Assembly: GCF_902167145.1 (NCBI RefSeq)
Contig: NC_050097.1
Coordinates: 172,452,923-172,516,922, forward strand
Source: Zea mays
Taxonomy: Eukaryota; Streptophyta; Magnoliopsida; Poales; Poaceae
DNA: 64,000 nt
Reading direction: 5' to 3'
In this document: piece after piece, positions 11,506 to 23,232 of the stretch
Layout of the letters: each line of letters opens with the position of its first letter
Numbering within the stretch: position 1 is the first letter of the stretch
Notes under the pieces: generated by a model
The model's database searches: none
What the model saw: the letters and a program-made list of their open reading frames with translations, nothing else
Told to the model about the DNA's origin: nothing
Position numbers and translations under genes: made by a program

Positions 11506-13881
11506 TTAGGCTTGGGTCTTAGGTACCCAACTCTTGTTGGGTCCTACAAGGTTAGTGACAATATCCTTAGGGATCCAAATGCAAGTTTTATCTCCCTTGC
11601 ATTTTGCCCCTAGTTTCCTAGCAATCACTTTCCTGTCCTTTCTACAAATCGCGAATGAAGCATAAATTGTAGAAGGTTCATTTATTATTTTCCTAGAAAC
11701 ATGAACAACATTTCTTCTAGGCATGTGATTAATAACATTTCTCCTAGCTAAATTTCTATCATGCATAATAGAAGAACTAGAAGCAACCATGGCATGAGAA
11801 TCAAAAGCATCATAACTTCTATAAACATTTCTAGAATGTCTCCTATCATGATACATGAAGGCATGGTTCTTTTGAGCACTACTAGCCATAGGGGCCTTCC
11901 CTTTCTCCTTGGCGGAGATGGAAGCCTTATGGCTTGTTAAGTTCTTGACTTCCCTCTTGAAGCCAAGACCATCCTTAATTGAGGGGTGTCTACCAATCGT
12001 GTAGGCATCCCTTGCAAATTTTAGCTTGTCAAATTCACTCTTGCTAGTCTTAAGTTGGGCATTAAGACTAGCCACTTCATCATTTAATTTAGAAATGCAA
12101 ACTAGGTGTTCACTACAAGCATCAACATTAAAATCTTTGCAGCTATCGCAAATCATAACATGTTCTACACAAGAGTTAGATTTATTTGCTACTTCTAGTT
12201 TAGCATTTAAATCATCATTAACACCTTTTAAAGTAGAAATAGTTTCATGACAAGTAGATAGTTCACAAGAAAGCATTTCATTCCTTTTAACTTCTAGAGC
12301 AAGAGAATTTTGAGCACTAACAAATTTATCATGCTCTTCATATAAAAGGTCCTCTTGTTTTTCTAGTAATCTATTCTTATCATTCAAAGCATCAATCAAT
12401 TCATTAATCTTATCAATCTTAGTTCTATCTAATCCCTTGAATAAGCATGAATAGTCTATTTCATCATCATCACTAGACTCATCCTCGCTTGAAGAAGCAT
12501 AAGTAGTATTGTTTCGAGTACATACCTTCTTCTCCTTTGCCATGAGGCATGTGTGATGCTCGTTGGGGAAGAGGGATGACTTGTTGAAGGCGGTGGCGGC
12601 GAGTCCTTCGTTGTCGGAGTCGGACGAGGAGCAATCCAAATCCCACTCCTTTCCAAGATGTGCCTCGCCCTTCACCTTCTTGTAGTTCTTCTTCTTTTCC
12701 CACTTTCCACTCTTCTTTTCCTAGTCACTATCATTATCGGGACAATTAGCGATAAAATGACCAATCTTACCACATTTGAAGCAGAAACGCTTCCCCTTCG
12801 TCTTGTTCTTGTTGGGGTGCTCCTTGCGACCCTTTAGCGTCGTCTTGAACCGCTTGATGATAAGGGCCATTTCTTCCTCATTGAGCCCGACCGCCTCAAC
12901 TTGCGCCACCTTGCTAGGTAGTGCCTCCTTGCTCCGTGTCGCTTTGAGAGCGACGGTTTGAGGCTCGTGGATTGGGCCATTCAATGCATCATCCACGTAT
13001 CTCGCCTCCTTGATCATCATCCGCCCGCTTACAAATTTCCCAAGAATTTCTTCGAGCGACATCTTGGTGTACCTAGGATTTTCACGAATATTGTTTACCG
13101 GATGTGGATCAAGTACAGTAAAGGACCTTAGCATTAGGCGGACGACGTCGTGGTCCGTCCATCGCGTGCTTCTATAGCTCCTTATCTTGTTGACGAGGGT
13201 CTTGAGCCTGTTGTACGTCTGTGTTGGCTCCTCCCCTCTTATCATCACGAATCTCCCGAGTTCGCCTTCCACCAACTCCATCTTGGTGAGCATGGTGACG
13301 TCGTTCCCCTCATGTGAGATCTTGAGGGTGTCCTAGATCTGCTTGGCATTGTCCAAGCCGCTCACCTTATGGTACTCGTCCCTGCACAATGAGGCTAACA
13401 ACACAGTAGTAGCTTGTGCATTTTTATGAATCTGTTCATTGATAAATAAAGGACTATCCGAGCTATCAAATTTCATTCCACTCTCTACTATCTCCCATAA
13501 ACTAGGATGGAGAGAGAACAAGTGACTACGCATTTTGTGACTCCAAAATCCGTAGTCCTCTCCATCAAAATGAGGAGGTTTACCAAGTGGAATGGAGAGT
13601 AAATGAGCATTGGTACTTTGAGGAATACAAGAATAATCGAAAGAGAAGTTTGAATTAACCGTCTTCTTTTTCTCATAGTCGTTGTCGTCGTCCTTTTGGG
13701 AAGAAGAGGATTCGTCGCTGTCGTAGTAGACTATCTCTTTGATGCGCCTTGTTTTCTTCTTCCTCCCATCTTTTCTTTTGTGGCTCGAGCCCGAGTCAAT
13801 AGGCTTGTCCTCCTTTGGATCATTGACAAAGGACTCATTCTCCTTATCGTTGACCACCATCCCCTTGCCCTTAGGATCCAT
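11506..13881 (-). pseudogene. gag: Element A gag, interrupted by two stops
   Basis: Gag is the structural protein that would form the virus-like particle and bind RNA. It starts MDPKGKGMVVNDKENES at 13881, just after the PBS. It continues through the copia gag region (LGKPPHFDGEDYGFW) and a CCHC zinc knuckle (CFKCGKIGHFIANC near 12740-12785). A long C-terminal part follows, with an acidic stretch and coiled-coil-like segments (about 11900-12450), as is typical of Sirevirus gags. TAG stops at about 13331-13335 and 12721-12723 break it in the same frame, so the damage is by point mutation. It ends WVPKTQA at 11506. Confidence 0.9.
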
Positions 13882-13917
13882 CTCTTCGGGCGATTAGTCC
13901 CTTTCTTGAAGAGAACG

Positions 13918-13929
13918 GCTCTGATACCA
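13918..13929 (-). other. Element A primer-binding site
   Basis: TGGTATCAGAGC on the minus strand, two bases from the 5' LTR end, complements the 3' end of initiator-methionine tRNA. This is the usual primer for copia reverse transcription. Confidence 0.9.
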
Positions 13930-13931
13930 AT

Positions 13932-15141
13932 TGAGAGTACCTAGAGGGGGGTGAATAGGTGATCCTGTAAAAACTTGAAACTTAATCCACAAAACTTGAT
14001 TAGGAGTTAGCACGAAGAAGCCAAGTAGCTAGAGAGGAGAACTTGCACAACACGATAACCACAAAGAGATCAACACAGAGATGGCACAGTGGTTTATCCC
14101 GTGGTTCGGCCAAGTCCAACACTTGCCTACTCCGCGTTGTGGCGTCCCAATGGACGAGGGTTGCAATCAACCCCTTTCAAGCGGTCCAAAGACCCACTTG
14201 AATACCATGGTGTTTTGCTTTCACTTTACTATATCCCGCTTGCGAGGAATCTCCACAACTTGGAGCCTCTCGCCCTTACACTTTGAAGTTCACAAAGAAG
14301 CACGGAGTAAGGGAGGGATGAGAAACGCACACAAGACACGAAATCAGAGTACCAACACGCACACAAGTCACAACAAGAGCTCACAACACAACCTGGCGAG
14401 TTCACAACTCAAATGGAGCTCTAGTTGCTATCACAAAGAATCAAATGCACGGAATCGAAGTCTTGGTGCTTAGGAATGCTTAGAGAATGCTTGGTGTGCT
14501 CCTCCATGCGCCTAGGGGTCCCTTTTATAGCCCCAAGGCAGCTAGGAGCCGTTGAGAGCATTCCAGGAAGGCAATTCTTGCCTTCTGTCGCCTGGCGCAC
14601 CGGACAGTCCGGTGCGGATCTCTTTCCTTATTTGGCGAAGCCGACCGTTGCAGTCTTGGAGCCGTTGGCGCACCGGACACTGTCCGGTGCACACTGGACA
14701 GTCTGGTGCCCCATCTGACCGTTGGCACTTGCCACGCGTCGCGCGCGGATTCCGCGGCCGACCGTTGGCCCGGCCGACTGTTGGCTCACCGGACAGTCCG
14801 GTGAATTTTAGCCGTACGCCGCCGACGAAGTCCCGAGAGCAGCTAGTTGACGGACCGGTGCTCCACCGGATAGTCCGGTGCTCCACCAGACAGTCCGGTG
14901 CACCCAGACTGAGCAGACTCTTAGCTGCTTCGAGCCACGCTTTTCCAATTGCATTTTCTCTGATTCTAACATTTAGACAAACATGTTAGTACACAAAAAC
15001 CAATGTACTAAGTCTAGAATCTTACCTTTGTATTGATTTGCACCTTATCCATCATTTGACATAGTCTATCACTTAAGCACTTGTGTTGGATACTAAATCA
15101 CCAAAATACTTAAAATGGCCCAAGGGCACATTTCCCTTTCA
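13932..15141 (-). repeat. Element A 5' LTR
   Basis: This 1,210-bp LTR has the same termini as the 3' LTR (TGAAAGGG...TCTCA on the minus strand). It keeps the palindrome cluster at 14594-14615, 14669-14710 and 14785-14804. The last palindrome block (14853-14905) is rearranged compared with the 3' LTR: one CACCGGACACTGTCCGGTG copy is replaced by degenerate CACCGGATAG/CACCAGACAG units. The TATA box is at 14523-14529. Confidence 0.92.
14523..14529 (-). promoter_or_regulatory. TATA box of element A 5' LTR
   Basis: CTATAAAAGGG on the minus strand is the likely former promoter of the element A genomic RNA. It lies between the palindromes and the R/U5 part of the LTR. Confidence 0.6.
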
Positions 15142-15146
15142 TGATG

Positions 15147-16650
15147 AGAGTGGCGCCACTGATGGAGCGCTAGATCCCCATCTTTTGGATGACTCTAGAT
15201 CCATCCTAGAGGGGTCACTGATCTGTGACGTGAGCTAAAGGACAATGAAATAGGCTAGTGGATTTGTGAGGTGATTGGGAACTCAAATGTTGAGTTCACG
15301 GTTGTGGGTCACCCCCTGATGTTGCCTGCACCTAACGGGAACACGATGGATGTGTTGATTTTCTTCATTCTTTGTTTTAGTGTTTTTTGAATCTTTACAA
15401 CTCTTTCGCCCATGGTCCGATTTCCAAATCCGCCTTTCACGTGTGCTGCTCCCTAAAGACTCAATCTTGCATGCGGTGAACTGTAGTGCCACTGAGGCAA
15501 AAAAGAAGAAGGTCAAGAAGAAGAAGAGGGACTAGAAGCTTCAGAGGGATCCTGCACGCCGATGAAGGCTAGTGGTACGAGGATGAAGAGATCGATACCG
15601 ATGAGGACTTCAACAATGACTTTAGCGACGACGAAGTCAATGACATGTATTTGTTTGGGCCTTTGTCCAGCGAGGCTCGAACACTGCTAGTGAAGGTGAA
15701 AGTGGTTGCTTCTCCTCATGTTTTACCTATTGAGGAGAGTGAGGGAGTCAAGGTTCCCCCGCTGCTTTTGGACCAAGCTTCACCTCTGGTGGCCCTAGGA
15801 TAGGGAAGCCTAGCCGTCTCTTCGATGTTGTTAGTGCCATTATTCGAGAGTTGACACGGGCGAAAGCCTTGGCGGCAGTGGTGGGCGTAGTCGGGGAGAT
15901 CCCTACCCCCACCTCGGTGGGCTTATCTATGGTGGTGATGGCTCTGATCTCTCTATCGGCTTTGGTCATACTTCCTTCCACTGGAGCATTACCATCATCC
16001 TCCGAGCAGGCTCCTCCTCCTAGCCCAGGTCTATTAGCCTTCGCCAAAGGAGGGGTGCTCCTTCTAGGGTGGATGACTCAATGGCCCTCGTGTTGAACCC
16101 TCCGGCCTTGACTGACGTTGTCGCTAGACCCAAGTTAGGGTCACCCACGTCCATTCCTATCATCGATGGGTCAGGCGTTGGCGAGGGATCCCTCGGGTTC
16201 ACGTGCGGGCTGGTCCATCGGTGGATCGCTCTCCCTACCGAATGCGATGGACAAGGAGCGACGACTTGTCGGTGGTCTCGCTCTAGATAGACGAAGCTGT
16301 CGAGATGAGGGTAATGGACACCATGATGGCCCTCCAAATTGAGGCATTTGCTTTGATCCAGGTATGTTATCCCAACCCCTTGTGTCTGCATCCTCCAATC
16401 TTGGTTTAAGCCTTTCATTCCTCAGGACCTGAAGAGGAGAGAAGGTTTCCTCTTTTCGCAGGTAGAAGGAGGTGTGGGGCGTCTTTCTAGAGAGGAGGCC
16501 TGGCATTAGGAGGCACTAGAGATTCTGTTCTGGAGACAGCTTGTCATGCCACAGCCGACGCTCGAGAAGTGGAGATCGTGGCCCTTAGACGTGCCCTATG
16601 AGGTTGAGGAGGAAGTGGTCGTGGCCCGGGCTATGGACATCGTTGTAAGG
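15147..16650 (+). pseudogene. Decayed gypsy-type gag remnant, 3' part
   Basis: This continues the frame interrupted at 6287. It reads ATDGALDPHLLDDS near 15158-15200, then a lysine-rich stretch (KKKKVKKKKRD, about 15498-15533), an acidic stretch (DEDFNNDFSDDEVND, about 15600-15645) and a proline/serine-rich part to 16100. Beyond that the frame dissolves into stops. The gag-like identity is inferred from composition and from similar grass retroelement proteins. No intact product is possible. Confidence 0.4.
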
Positions 16651-16654
16651 AAAA

Positions 16655-17600
16655 TGGACACAGTCCCATTTGACTAAATGATTTTGGTGTTTGATGGTCA
16701 ACATAACATGTGAACTAATGTGTTTGTTAGTGTTAGTGTTTGTAGTTCACAGGATGCAAATTATTGATGGACTAAGTAAATGAGGAAATCAACACTTCAA
16801 AGAAGACATTATAAAGTCGTATTGAAAACCTTTATATATGCTAAGAGTCCAACACACCAAGAAGTAGAAGTGAGATGCAAAGCCACAAACAAAATTGAAG
16901 TTATCAAAATTGAGACAAAGGGGTGACTGAATTAGTAGTGTCTCACGATTTTTTTATATACTCAAATTGGCATGGTTTCAACTCTGAGATGTAGATCTTT
17001 TCATGAGCTTTCCAAAAAGTTGAAGATCAACAAAATCGAAGTTTGAAGCTAAGAGTTATGACCACAATACCAATTTGGGCGGCTGAAAAAAGGCGCAACA
17101 TAGGAGTGGACTACACAGGTGCTTGGTGCACCAAATATACTCAAACTAACATGGCTTCAACTCTGGGATGTAGAGAACTTTATAGGGACCGACGAAAAAA
17201 TAGGAGTTCAGAGCTAAAAGTTATTCCCAAAATACAAAAAGCATCATGTTTGGTTAGAAAAAACGTAAGAGGTCCACTGCGCCACCAGACCGGTTTGGTG
17301 CGCCAAGTACGGAAGGTCCAATGCGCCATCTTCAGAAGCTTGAATGGCTACCTCTAACAGTTAGTACACGTGGTGGTCCCGTGTGCCACAAAAAAACTGC
17401 AACTTGCTTTCTAACAACTAGTTAAGATTTACCGCCTATATAAACCATATCACCCGGCTATTTGGAGGTGTGGGAGCCCAAGCAACATACCAAGTGAACT
17501 GAGGAATATCTTCATAGCTCTAAACACCCAAGTGCTTAATATAATCACTTGATGATTATAGTAGTTGCTTTACGAAGTGCTTAGGTTAGTTAGACCACTA
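16655..17600 (+). repeat. Copia LTR fragment (plus orientation)
   Basis: It opens with 'ttggtgtttgatggtcaac' (about 16680-16705), the same motif as the inverted LTR near 5540. It carries degenerate 'ccaccagaccggtttggtg' palindromes at about 17278-17340, then LTR leader-like text. The right end is not defined and runs into element G. It contains no gene. Confidence 0.45.
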
Positions 17601-18661
17601 TTGCGCTTGATTTAGGGTGCTCCTAGTAGATCGAGTGTGGTTAGAAAAAACCCACACAAACCCCTCAGCTCTTGCTCGAGCCATTGTACTTGTACCGAGT
17701 TTGTGGTGTGGCCGCCACCGTGTATCGGAAGGAACGAGGCCTGCGACGTTTTGGCTGAAAGCTCGATAGTGAAGACAATGGGGAGCATTTGAGTAGGTAG
17801 TCAACCTTTTGGGGTTGCCCACAACTACATGCGGAATTTCCACTTGTCATTATTGTCTCTTATCTGCCCTCATGTTGCGCTTCACGTGCTTGAAGATTTG
17901 GTGTGAGTTCCCTCATTGGAAATCCTCCCGTCCCCCCTTCTGACAAGGTTGGTTAAGGGTTTTAGCCCTCAAGCGGTCGGGGCTTGGGCTCAAATACTCA
18001 CTACAATCGTAGTGACCCCCACGCCTAGGATGGTGAACATGCGGTGCTTCAGGTTGCTCCCTCAGCGTCACGCTTGGCCTTCTACTAGTGTGGGGATCAC
18101 CCTTAAGGGACACAGCCATGCCGACCTTCACGGTGGACATGCCCTGATCGGAACTTCTCCCATGTCGTCTAGTGAGGAGCTCCACGTGCTTGGCCAAGGC
18201 ACACTCAAAGAGCGGGTGTGTTTCCTTGCTTGTTTTGGGGGAGAGATGGTTACTTTCCTCATCAATGGAGTAAAATGACTCGTAAGCAAGGAGGTCATAT
18301 ATAAATTCGAGGGCATGCTTGGTCATACCCACGAACTCGATGTTCGCGGGGAGTCACCATGCATGCGGCTCTCGGAGCAGGAATGAGCTAGGGATGACCA
18401 CATCCTTCATTCGAGGACTCCATGAGGACATTTACAACATGGGCCACCAGACTACAAAGTTTTAGCCCTTGGAATGCCTTGATGGAGGCGGAGACAAAGG
18501 GCTGTGTGGGTGTCATGACCAACACTAGAGACCCTTTGCCTTCGGTCGTGATGATGATGTCAAGAGCCCCAAAACGCACGCTGCCGCCTAGAACCCAGTT
18601 GTTGGCATTTTCAGCCATCTACACCAAGTGGTGTGAAATGCATCATGACACGCAAATGATC
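17600..18661 (-). pseudogene. Element G leader and gag-side remnant (gypsy)
   Basis: Minus-strand text directly downstream of the G primer-binding site contains broken frames at 18388-18618 and 17913-18332, including ALEFIYDLLAYESFYSIDEE and HPLFECALAKHVELL. These look like the untranslated leader and start of a gypsy gag region, with several stops. I cannot assign a domain. From about 17600 to 17900 the DNA may belong to the neighbouring copia LTR. Confidence 0.35.
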
Positions 18662-18680
18662 CCCTACCTGGTGCGCCAAC
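18662..18680 (-). other. Gypsy primer-binding site (element G)
   Basis: TTGGCGCACCAGGTAGGGG on the minus strand closely resembles the TGGCGCGCCAGGTAGGGG type of primer-binding site seen in Cinful/Zeon/RIRE2-like grass gypsy elements. It lies seven bases from the inferred LTR end at 18687. Confidence 0.6.
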
Positions 18681-18686
18681 TATCGA

Positions 18687-19740
18687 TGTTCTAAAACCAC
18701 TAGAGAGTGATCTGCATGCTTTACACATCCGGTGCAGAAGGTGTGCAAAGGATGACACAAAGATTTTATAATGGTTCGGGCATAATGTCCCTACGACTAG
18801 TGGGTTACTTGTGTACCCTGCAATAAGTTTGTAATGGGTGTGGATGAATTCCATGTGTGTTGTAAGTGTGTTCACTATTTGTGCTATCTAATTGCTCATG
18901 TCCTTTAGTCGCCACCTTGCCCTTCCTTTTATAGACCAAAAAAGGGGGATGGCCTTGGTACACAAACACATCGTCTTGACCGGTCGGATGAAGCTTTCAT
19001 TTTGCTACTTTGTCCTTTCGTCCCATTGAATGCCCATCGTCCAATGGTGACATCGTTGTTCCTTACCGTGTTGTTGTCCTGACCCGAGGCATGTGTGTCT
19101 TGTCTTATCTTGGTACATACACCTGGTTGTCCTTTGATTCATAGCTTGGTTCTTTAGTTAGCTTTTGTACTGATGGAGCGTGTGGGTGCCCTCTCTAGAG
19201 TGGTCATTCAAGTTGTCCGATCATCAGAGCATGTGTTTCTAGTTTTTAACTCATGTCCTGACATTCAAGCGTTGGTCTGGTACTTTTGTACCATCTTCGA
19301 GATGGGCTTCAGTAATGCTTTCTAGAGTATGTGGCCCTCGAGGGGTTGGGCACAGCCTCTGACCTCTAGGTCAGACAAGATGGTCTTCCCTAGAGTTTGG
19401 TATTGTGTCTCAACCTCTAGGTTGAGCGAGCCGATTCCTACGAGAGCGATTTTGCGTCCGAATCTTTAGGCAGTCGAAGGTTGGGTGAGTCGGTGACCTA
19501 TGGTCGGGACTCAACTGAAGTAAGACTATTCTCGAGGGTCGAGAAATTGATTCACATGTTGTACCTGGGTTATTCATCCTTGGGACTACTAAAATAAAGT
19601 ACATTAGAAACGTAGGTGTGCAACAGAACTCACACTGAATGAGGCACCGGATACAACACTCAAAGAAGTATATAGCATGTTCAGGAAGATCCACAAGGCA
19701 CTAACTGTGTTCGGTATGACACTAGATACCACACCGAACA
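18687..19740 (-). repeat. Element G 5' LTR (gypsy)
   Basis: On the minus strand it begins TGTTCGGTG at 19740 and ends TTTTAGAACA at 18687, next to the gypsy primer-binding site. The length of about 1.05 kb fits an LTR. Its right end abuts copia B (LTR starting 19741-19743), so B inserted at or beside this LTR edge. The matching 3' LTR is not in the window. No gene is seen inside. Confidence 0.55.
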
Positions 19741-19742
19741 TG

Positions 19743-21426
19743 TGAATCATCTAGGCCCCTTAGTGATGTTTTGGTAATTAATGACAACTATTTGTAGACT
19801 AACGGTTCTTGGAGAAATAAGAATGCAGGTTGGACCACATAGAACCGAAAATCTTGGAGACTTATAAGCATTGGTTGTGGATCAAGTGAAGGCAAAGGTA
19901 TAATATAGGCTTTTGTTTTTGCCGGTCTCCAGGAGTTTAGAGAAGATATGTGACCGGATTAGTAGGCTAGATGGCCATACTATTAAGAGGGGTCAATGAC
20001 TTTGGTCTGTGTAAAACTTAGTGCCTCATAGAGCATCTAGTGGTTGCATTTGCATGAGGACTAACAGTTCTTCCAGTTTCGAGAGTTAAAAATCTTTTTG
20101 AAAGCGTGTTTGAAAAGATGCTAAGTCATGGGGCTGGCGGACCGTCCGGGCCAAGTGGGCGAACCGTCCGCGATCCATCCAGTGGGGACTGAAGTAGTTC
20201 ACTTCGGACTGGTCCTGTACATTTGTACTGCGGACCGTCTGGGCCTTGGGGCTGGACCGTCCGCAGTCCTGACAAGAGAGGGTTGATCTCTGCACAGTCC
20301 CTGTATTATTGTGCAGACTGTCCAGCCAGGGTCGGTAGACCGTCCGCAGGTGCCAAATTTGTTTGGGCAGGGACTGTGTCTTTTTGGGCACTTGTACTAC
20401 GGACTGTCTGCGGCCTAAGCCCGGACAGTACTGACTCGCAGGTCGCGGACCGTCCGGCCTTGTAGGGCGGACAGTCCGCGTGTGTTAACTCTTCATGGTC
20501 AGAGCTATGGTGCTCCAAGTTGCCAGGTCTCGGACGGTCTGGCCAAGGTTGGCGGACTGTCCGGACCTCGCTTTTCTGACAGCTCTGACAGATTTCAAAT
20601 GGGAAAACTAGCCGTTACTTGTACGGTGGGCTGTCCGACCTCAGGGCGCGGACCGTCCGCGTGTGCGCAAAAAGTGTGCTAGTTGCACATAACGGTTGGA
20701 ATTGAGGTGGGCTATAAATAGAAGGGGAGCTCGTGTGTGAGGGCTCTCTTGTCCATTCCTTGCACACATTGAGCTCATTTGTGATCCTCCCGCTCATTCT
20801 CTCACACTCCTTGATTGAGATTGCATTCTAGTGAGAGATTGAGAGTTCCTAGTGCATTTGCATCCATTGGTGATTCTTGAGGCACTAGGTGGTACACCGG
20901 GCAAGCGTCATCGACTTGTTACTCTTGGAGGTTGCCGCCTCCTAGACGGCTCAGATGTTGTCTTCGTCGAGCTCTCCAAGAAGATTGTGGAGGAGTCGCA
21001 GTGTTGATTGTGAGGGGTTCGCGCCTACCTCGCCGAAGCGGCAAAGGTGACATTAGTGGAAACTAGGTATTGAGTGATTTCTTGTCCACTTGGCTCAAAG
21101 ATCAAGTCGTGTCTTGATAGAGGAGCAAGTGAGAGCTTGAAGTCCACCACAACGTGGATTAGGGGTGATCGGCAAATTATCGATACCACGTGATAAAATC
21201 TGGTGTCTTTCTTTTCTTGCATTGCTTATTACCGTGCAAGTAATTAGTATTTCGCATATTGCTCTTCTTGTATACAATTACCATAGTTGATTCTCATAGA
21301 TTGCTTACTTGTTATCACTAGAGAATTTATACCTCTTGTCATATTGATTAAATTTCTCTAGTGTTTTTTATTTTAGTCAAAACCGTCTATTCACCCCCCC
21401 CTCTAGCCAGTGTCCTAGATCCTACA
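19743..21426 (+). repeat. Element B 5' LTR
   Basis: This LTR starts at TG (19741 or 19743) and ends CCTACA, two bases before the PBS. It contains a dense cluster of CGGACCGTCCG/CGGACAGTCCG palindromes from about 20137 to 20665 and a TATAAATA box at 20713-20720. It ends with the CACCCCCCCTCTAG motif usual for this group. ORFs here arise from the palindromic GC-rich repeats. Confidence 0.8.
20713..20720 (+). promoter_or_regulatory. TATA box of element B LTR
   Basis: GGGCTATAAATAGAAGG lies just downstream of the palindrome cluster and about 700 bp before the LTR end. It is the likely promoter of the element transcript. Confidence 0.6.
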
Positions 21427-21428
21427 AG

Positions 21429-21440
21429 TGGTATCAGAGT
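21429..21440 (+). other. Element B primer-binding site
   Basis: TGGTATCAGAGT starts two bases after the LTR end. It matches the initiator-methionine tRNA type of primer site except for its last base. Confidence 0.85.
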
Positions 21441-21487
21441 CGAGGACTCCATTGTTTGTAGATCTAATCATCCCGGAGTGGGACAAA

Positions 21488-23232
21488 ATGGCTAGTAACA
21501 ACAATGTGCACATTGGGAAGCCACCGCATTTTGATGGGAATAACTATGACTATTGGAAAATAAGAATGTCAATGCATCATAGAGCAATGGGTGGAAAATT
21601 TTGGCCAATTGTCAAGGATGGGTTTGTTGTGTTGAAAGAAGATGAACCATCGGCTACTGACAATGAAAACATTCTTACAAATGATCAAGCCATGAATGTA
21701 TTCTATGATGCTCTTGACATAAATGAGTTCAATCGTATCAAGAATCTCACAACTGCTCATGAGATTTGGATTAAGCTAATGGAAATTCATGAAGGAACTA
21801 CAATTGTGAAGAGTGCAAAGCTATATGTGTGCAAAGGAAAATTTGAGCAATTCATTATGAAAGAAGATTAAAGTGTATCCGATATGTTCAACAGGTTAAA
21901 TGAGATAGTGAATGGGCTCAAGGGACTTGGTTTTAATGTACCAGATGTGGATTTCACTCATAAGTTCCTTAGATCTCTTCCGGAGAAGTATGAGACTATT
22001 GTGACCATGTTGGTAAGAAGTGATCTATCTACAACTTCTCCAACCGAAGTATTGGGGGAAATTCTTACTCAAGATATATTCAAGAAATCTCAATCTGATG
22101 CTATAAGTTTGGCAAAGAAAGTGAAAAATGAATCAATTGCTCTCAAAGCTAAAGCCTCTAAGGCAATTGAAAAAGAAGATAGTGATGATGAAGAAAATGA
22201 AAGTGAGAGTGATGGAGATATGGCTCTATTTGTAAAGAAATTCAACAAATTTATGAAGATGAAGAGGGGTCAACCTAGAAGAGGCCAAACATCAAGAAGA
22301 AATGTTTTTAATGATAGAAAATGTTTTGAGTGTGGGGAACCTGGTCACATCGCCATGAATTGCCCTAACAAGAAGAAGAAGGGCAAAGATGAAGATGATA
22401 AGAAGAAGAAGAAATTCTACAACAAGAAGAAAGATGGCAAAGCCTACCTAGTTGAATGGGATTCGGATGATGATGATGATGATGATGACACCTCATCCAA
22501 GCTTAATGTCGGAATTGCCATCAAGGAAGCCCCTTCACTTTTCTCATCCCCTCATTGTCTCATGGCAAAGGGAGATGCCAAGGTAAAAATCATCACCAAT
22601 TTAAATGATATAGATGATGATGATGATGTTGAGGATGATGGCTATTCATATGATGATCTTGTTAGAATGTTAGGTGAGGCCGATAACTACATGCACAAAG
22701 AAAAAGAAAAGTTTAAGACCTTGAAGGAATTGTATAAAAACCTCCTAGTGTCTTTTGAGGAACTCAAGACCTCTCACAACGATCTAAAAGAGAATTGTGA
22801 GAAGCTTGTGGAAGCTCAAAACTCATCTATTGTGCATGAAGTTGTGGTGGTCACCGAGGATGTTGGGGTCACTTGTGACTTACTTGATAGTCCTACAAGT
22901 GAACCACAACCTACTAACTCTATTTGTGATAATGCAAAGTTTCTCTTATAAATGATAACATTGCTCATGATGAATCACAAATCATTGTTGAGAATGAAGT
23001 ATTAGTAGATAGAGTGAATGCTCTAACCCATGATCTAGAAAATGCATATGGTGGAAAGGCTAAATTGGATTTCATATTGGGGAGTCAACGGTGCTCACTT
23101 AATCGTCAGGGTCTTGGATATGTTCCCAAGAAAGGAAAGAATGCTTTTGTAAAGCAAAAGACATTGTTTGTGAAAGAATGTGATAAAGTGTGTCACAAGT
23201 GTCACAAGAAGGGACATATCAAGAAGAATTGT
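21488..23232 (+). pseudogene. gag: Element B gag, interrupted
   Basis: The frame starts at MASNNNVHIGKPPHFDG (21488), the standard start of copia gag_pre-integrase type proteins. It is stopped by TAA at 21869-21871, and resumes through a CCHC knuckle CFECGEPGHIAMNC (about 22324-22365) and lysine- and aspartate-rich runs. It shifts frame near 22945 and then reaches a second zinc-knuckle-like motif CHKCHKKGHIKKNC (about 23191-23232). The solo LTR insertion at 23233 cuts immediately after that motif. The protein would form the capsid-like particle. As it stands it cannot be made in full. Confidence 0.88.

Larger units (their letters stand above)
6293..15141 (-). mobile_element. Copia element A: full-length Sirevirus (Opie/Ji-like), defective
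   Basis: This is a complete LTR retrotransposon on the minus strand, 8.85 kb long. The order from right to left is 5' LTR (13932-15141), tRNA-iMet-type PBS, gag, pol (protease, integrase, reverse transcriptase, RNase H), several polypurine tracts and 3' LTR (6293-7506). The LTRs start TGAAAGGG and end TCTCA. The flanking 5-mers are CGATG (6288-6292) and TGATG (15142-15146), a target-site duplication with one change. The integrase-before-RT order makes it Ty1/copia. The LTR palindromes, multiple polypurine tracts and long gag C-terminus point to the Sirevirus group. Stops, frameshifts and a catalytic substitution leave it inactive. It inserted into an already decayed gypsy-type gag. Confidence 0.93.

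Noticed and set aside
16020..16418. 132-residue minus-strand frame
   Set aside because: It is antisense to a decayed gag-like plus-strand frame and shows no domain.
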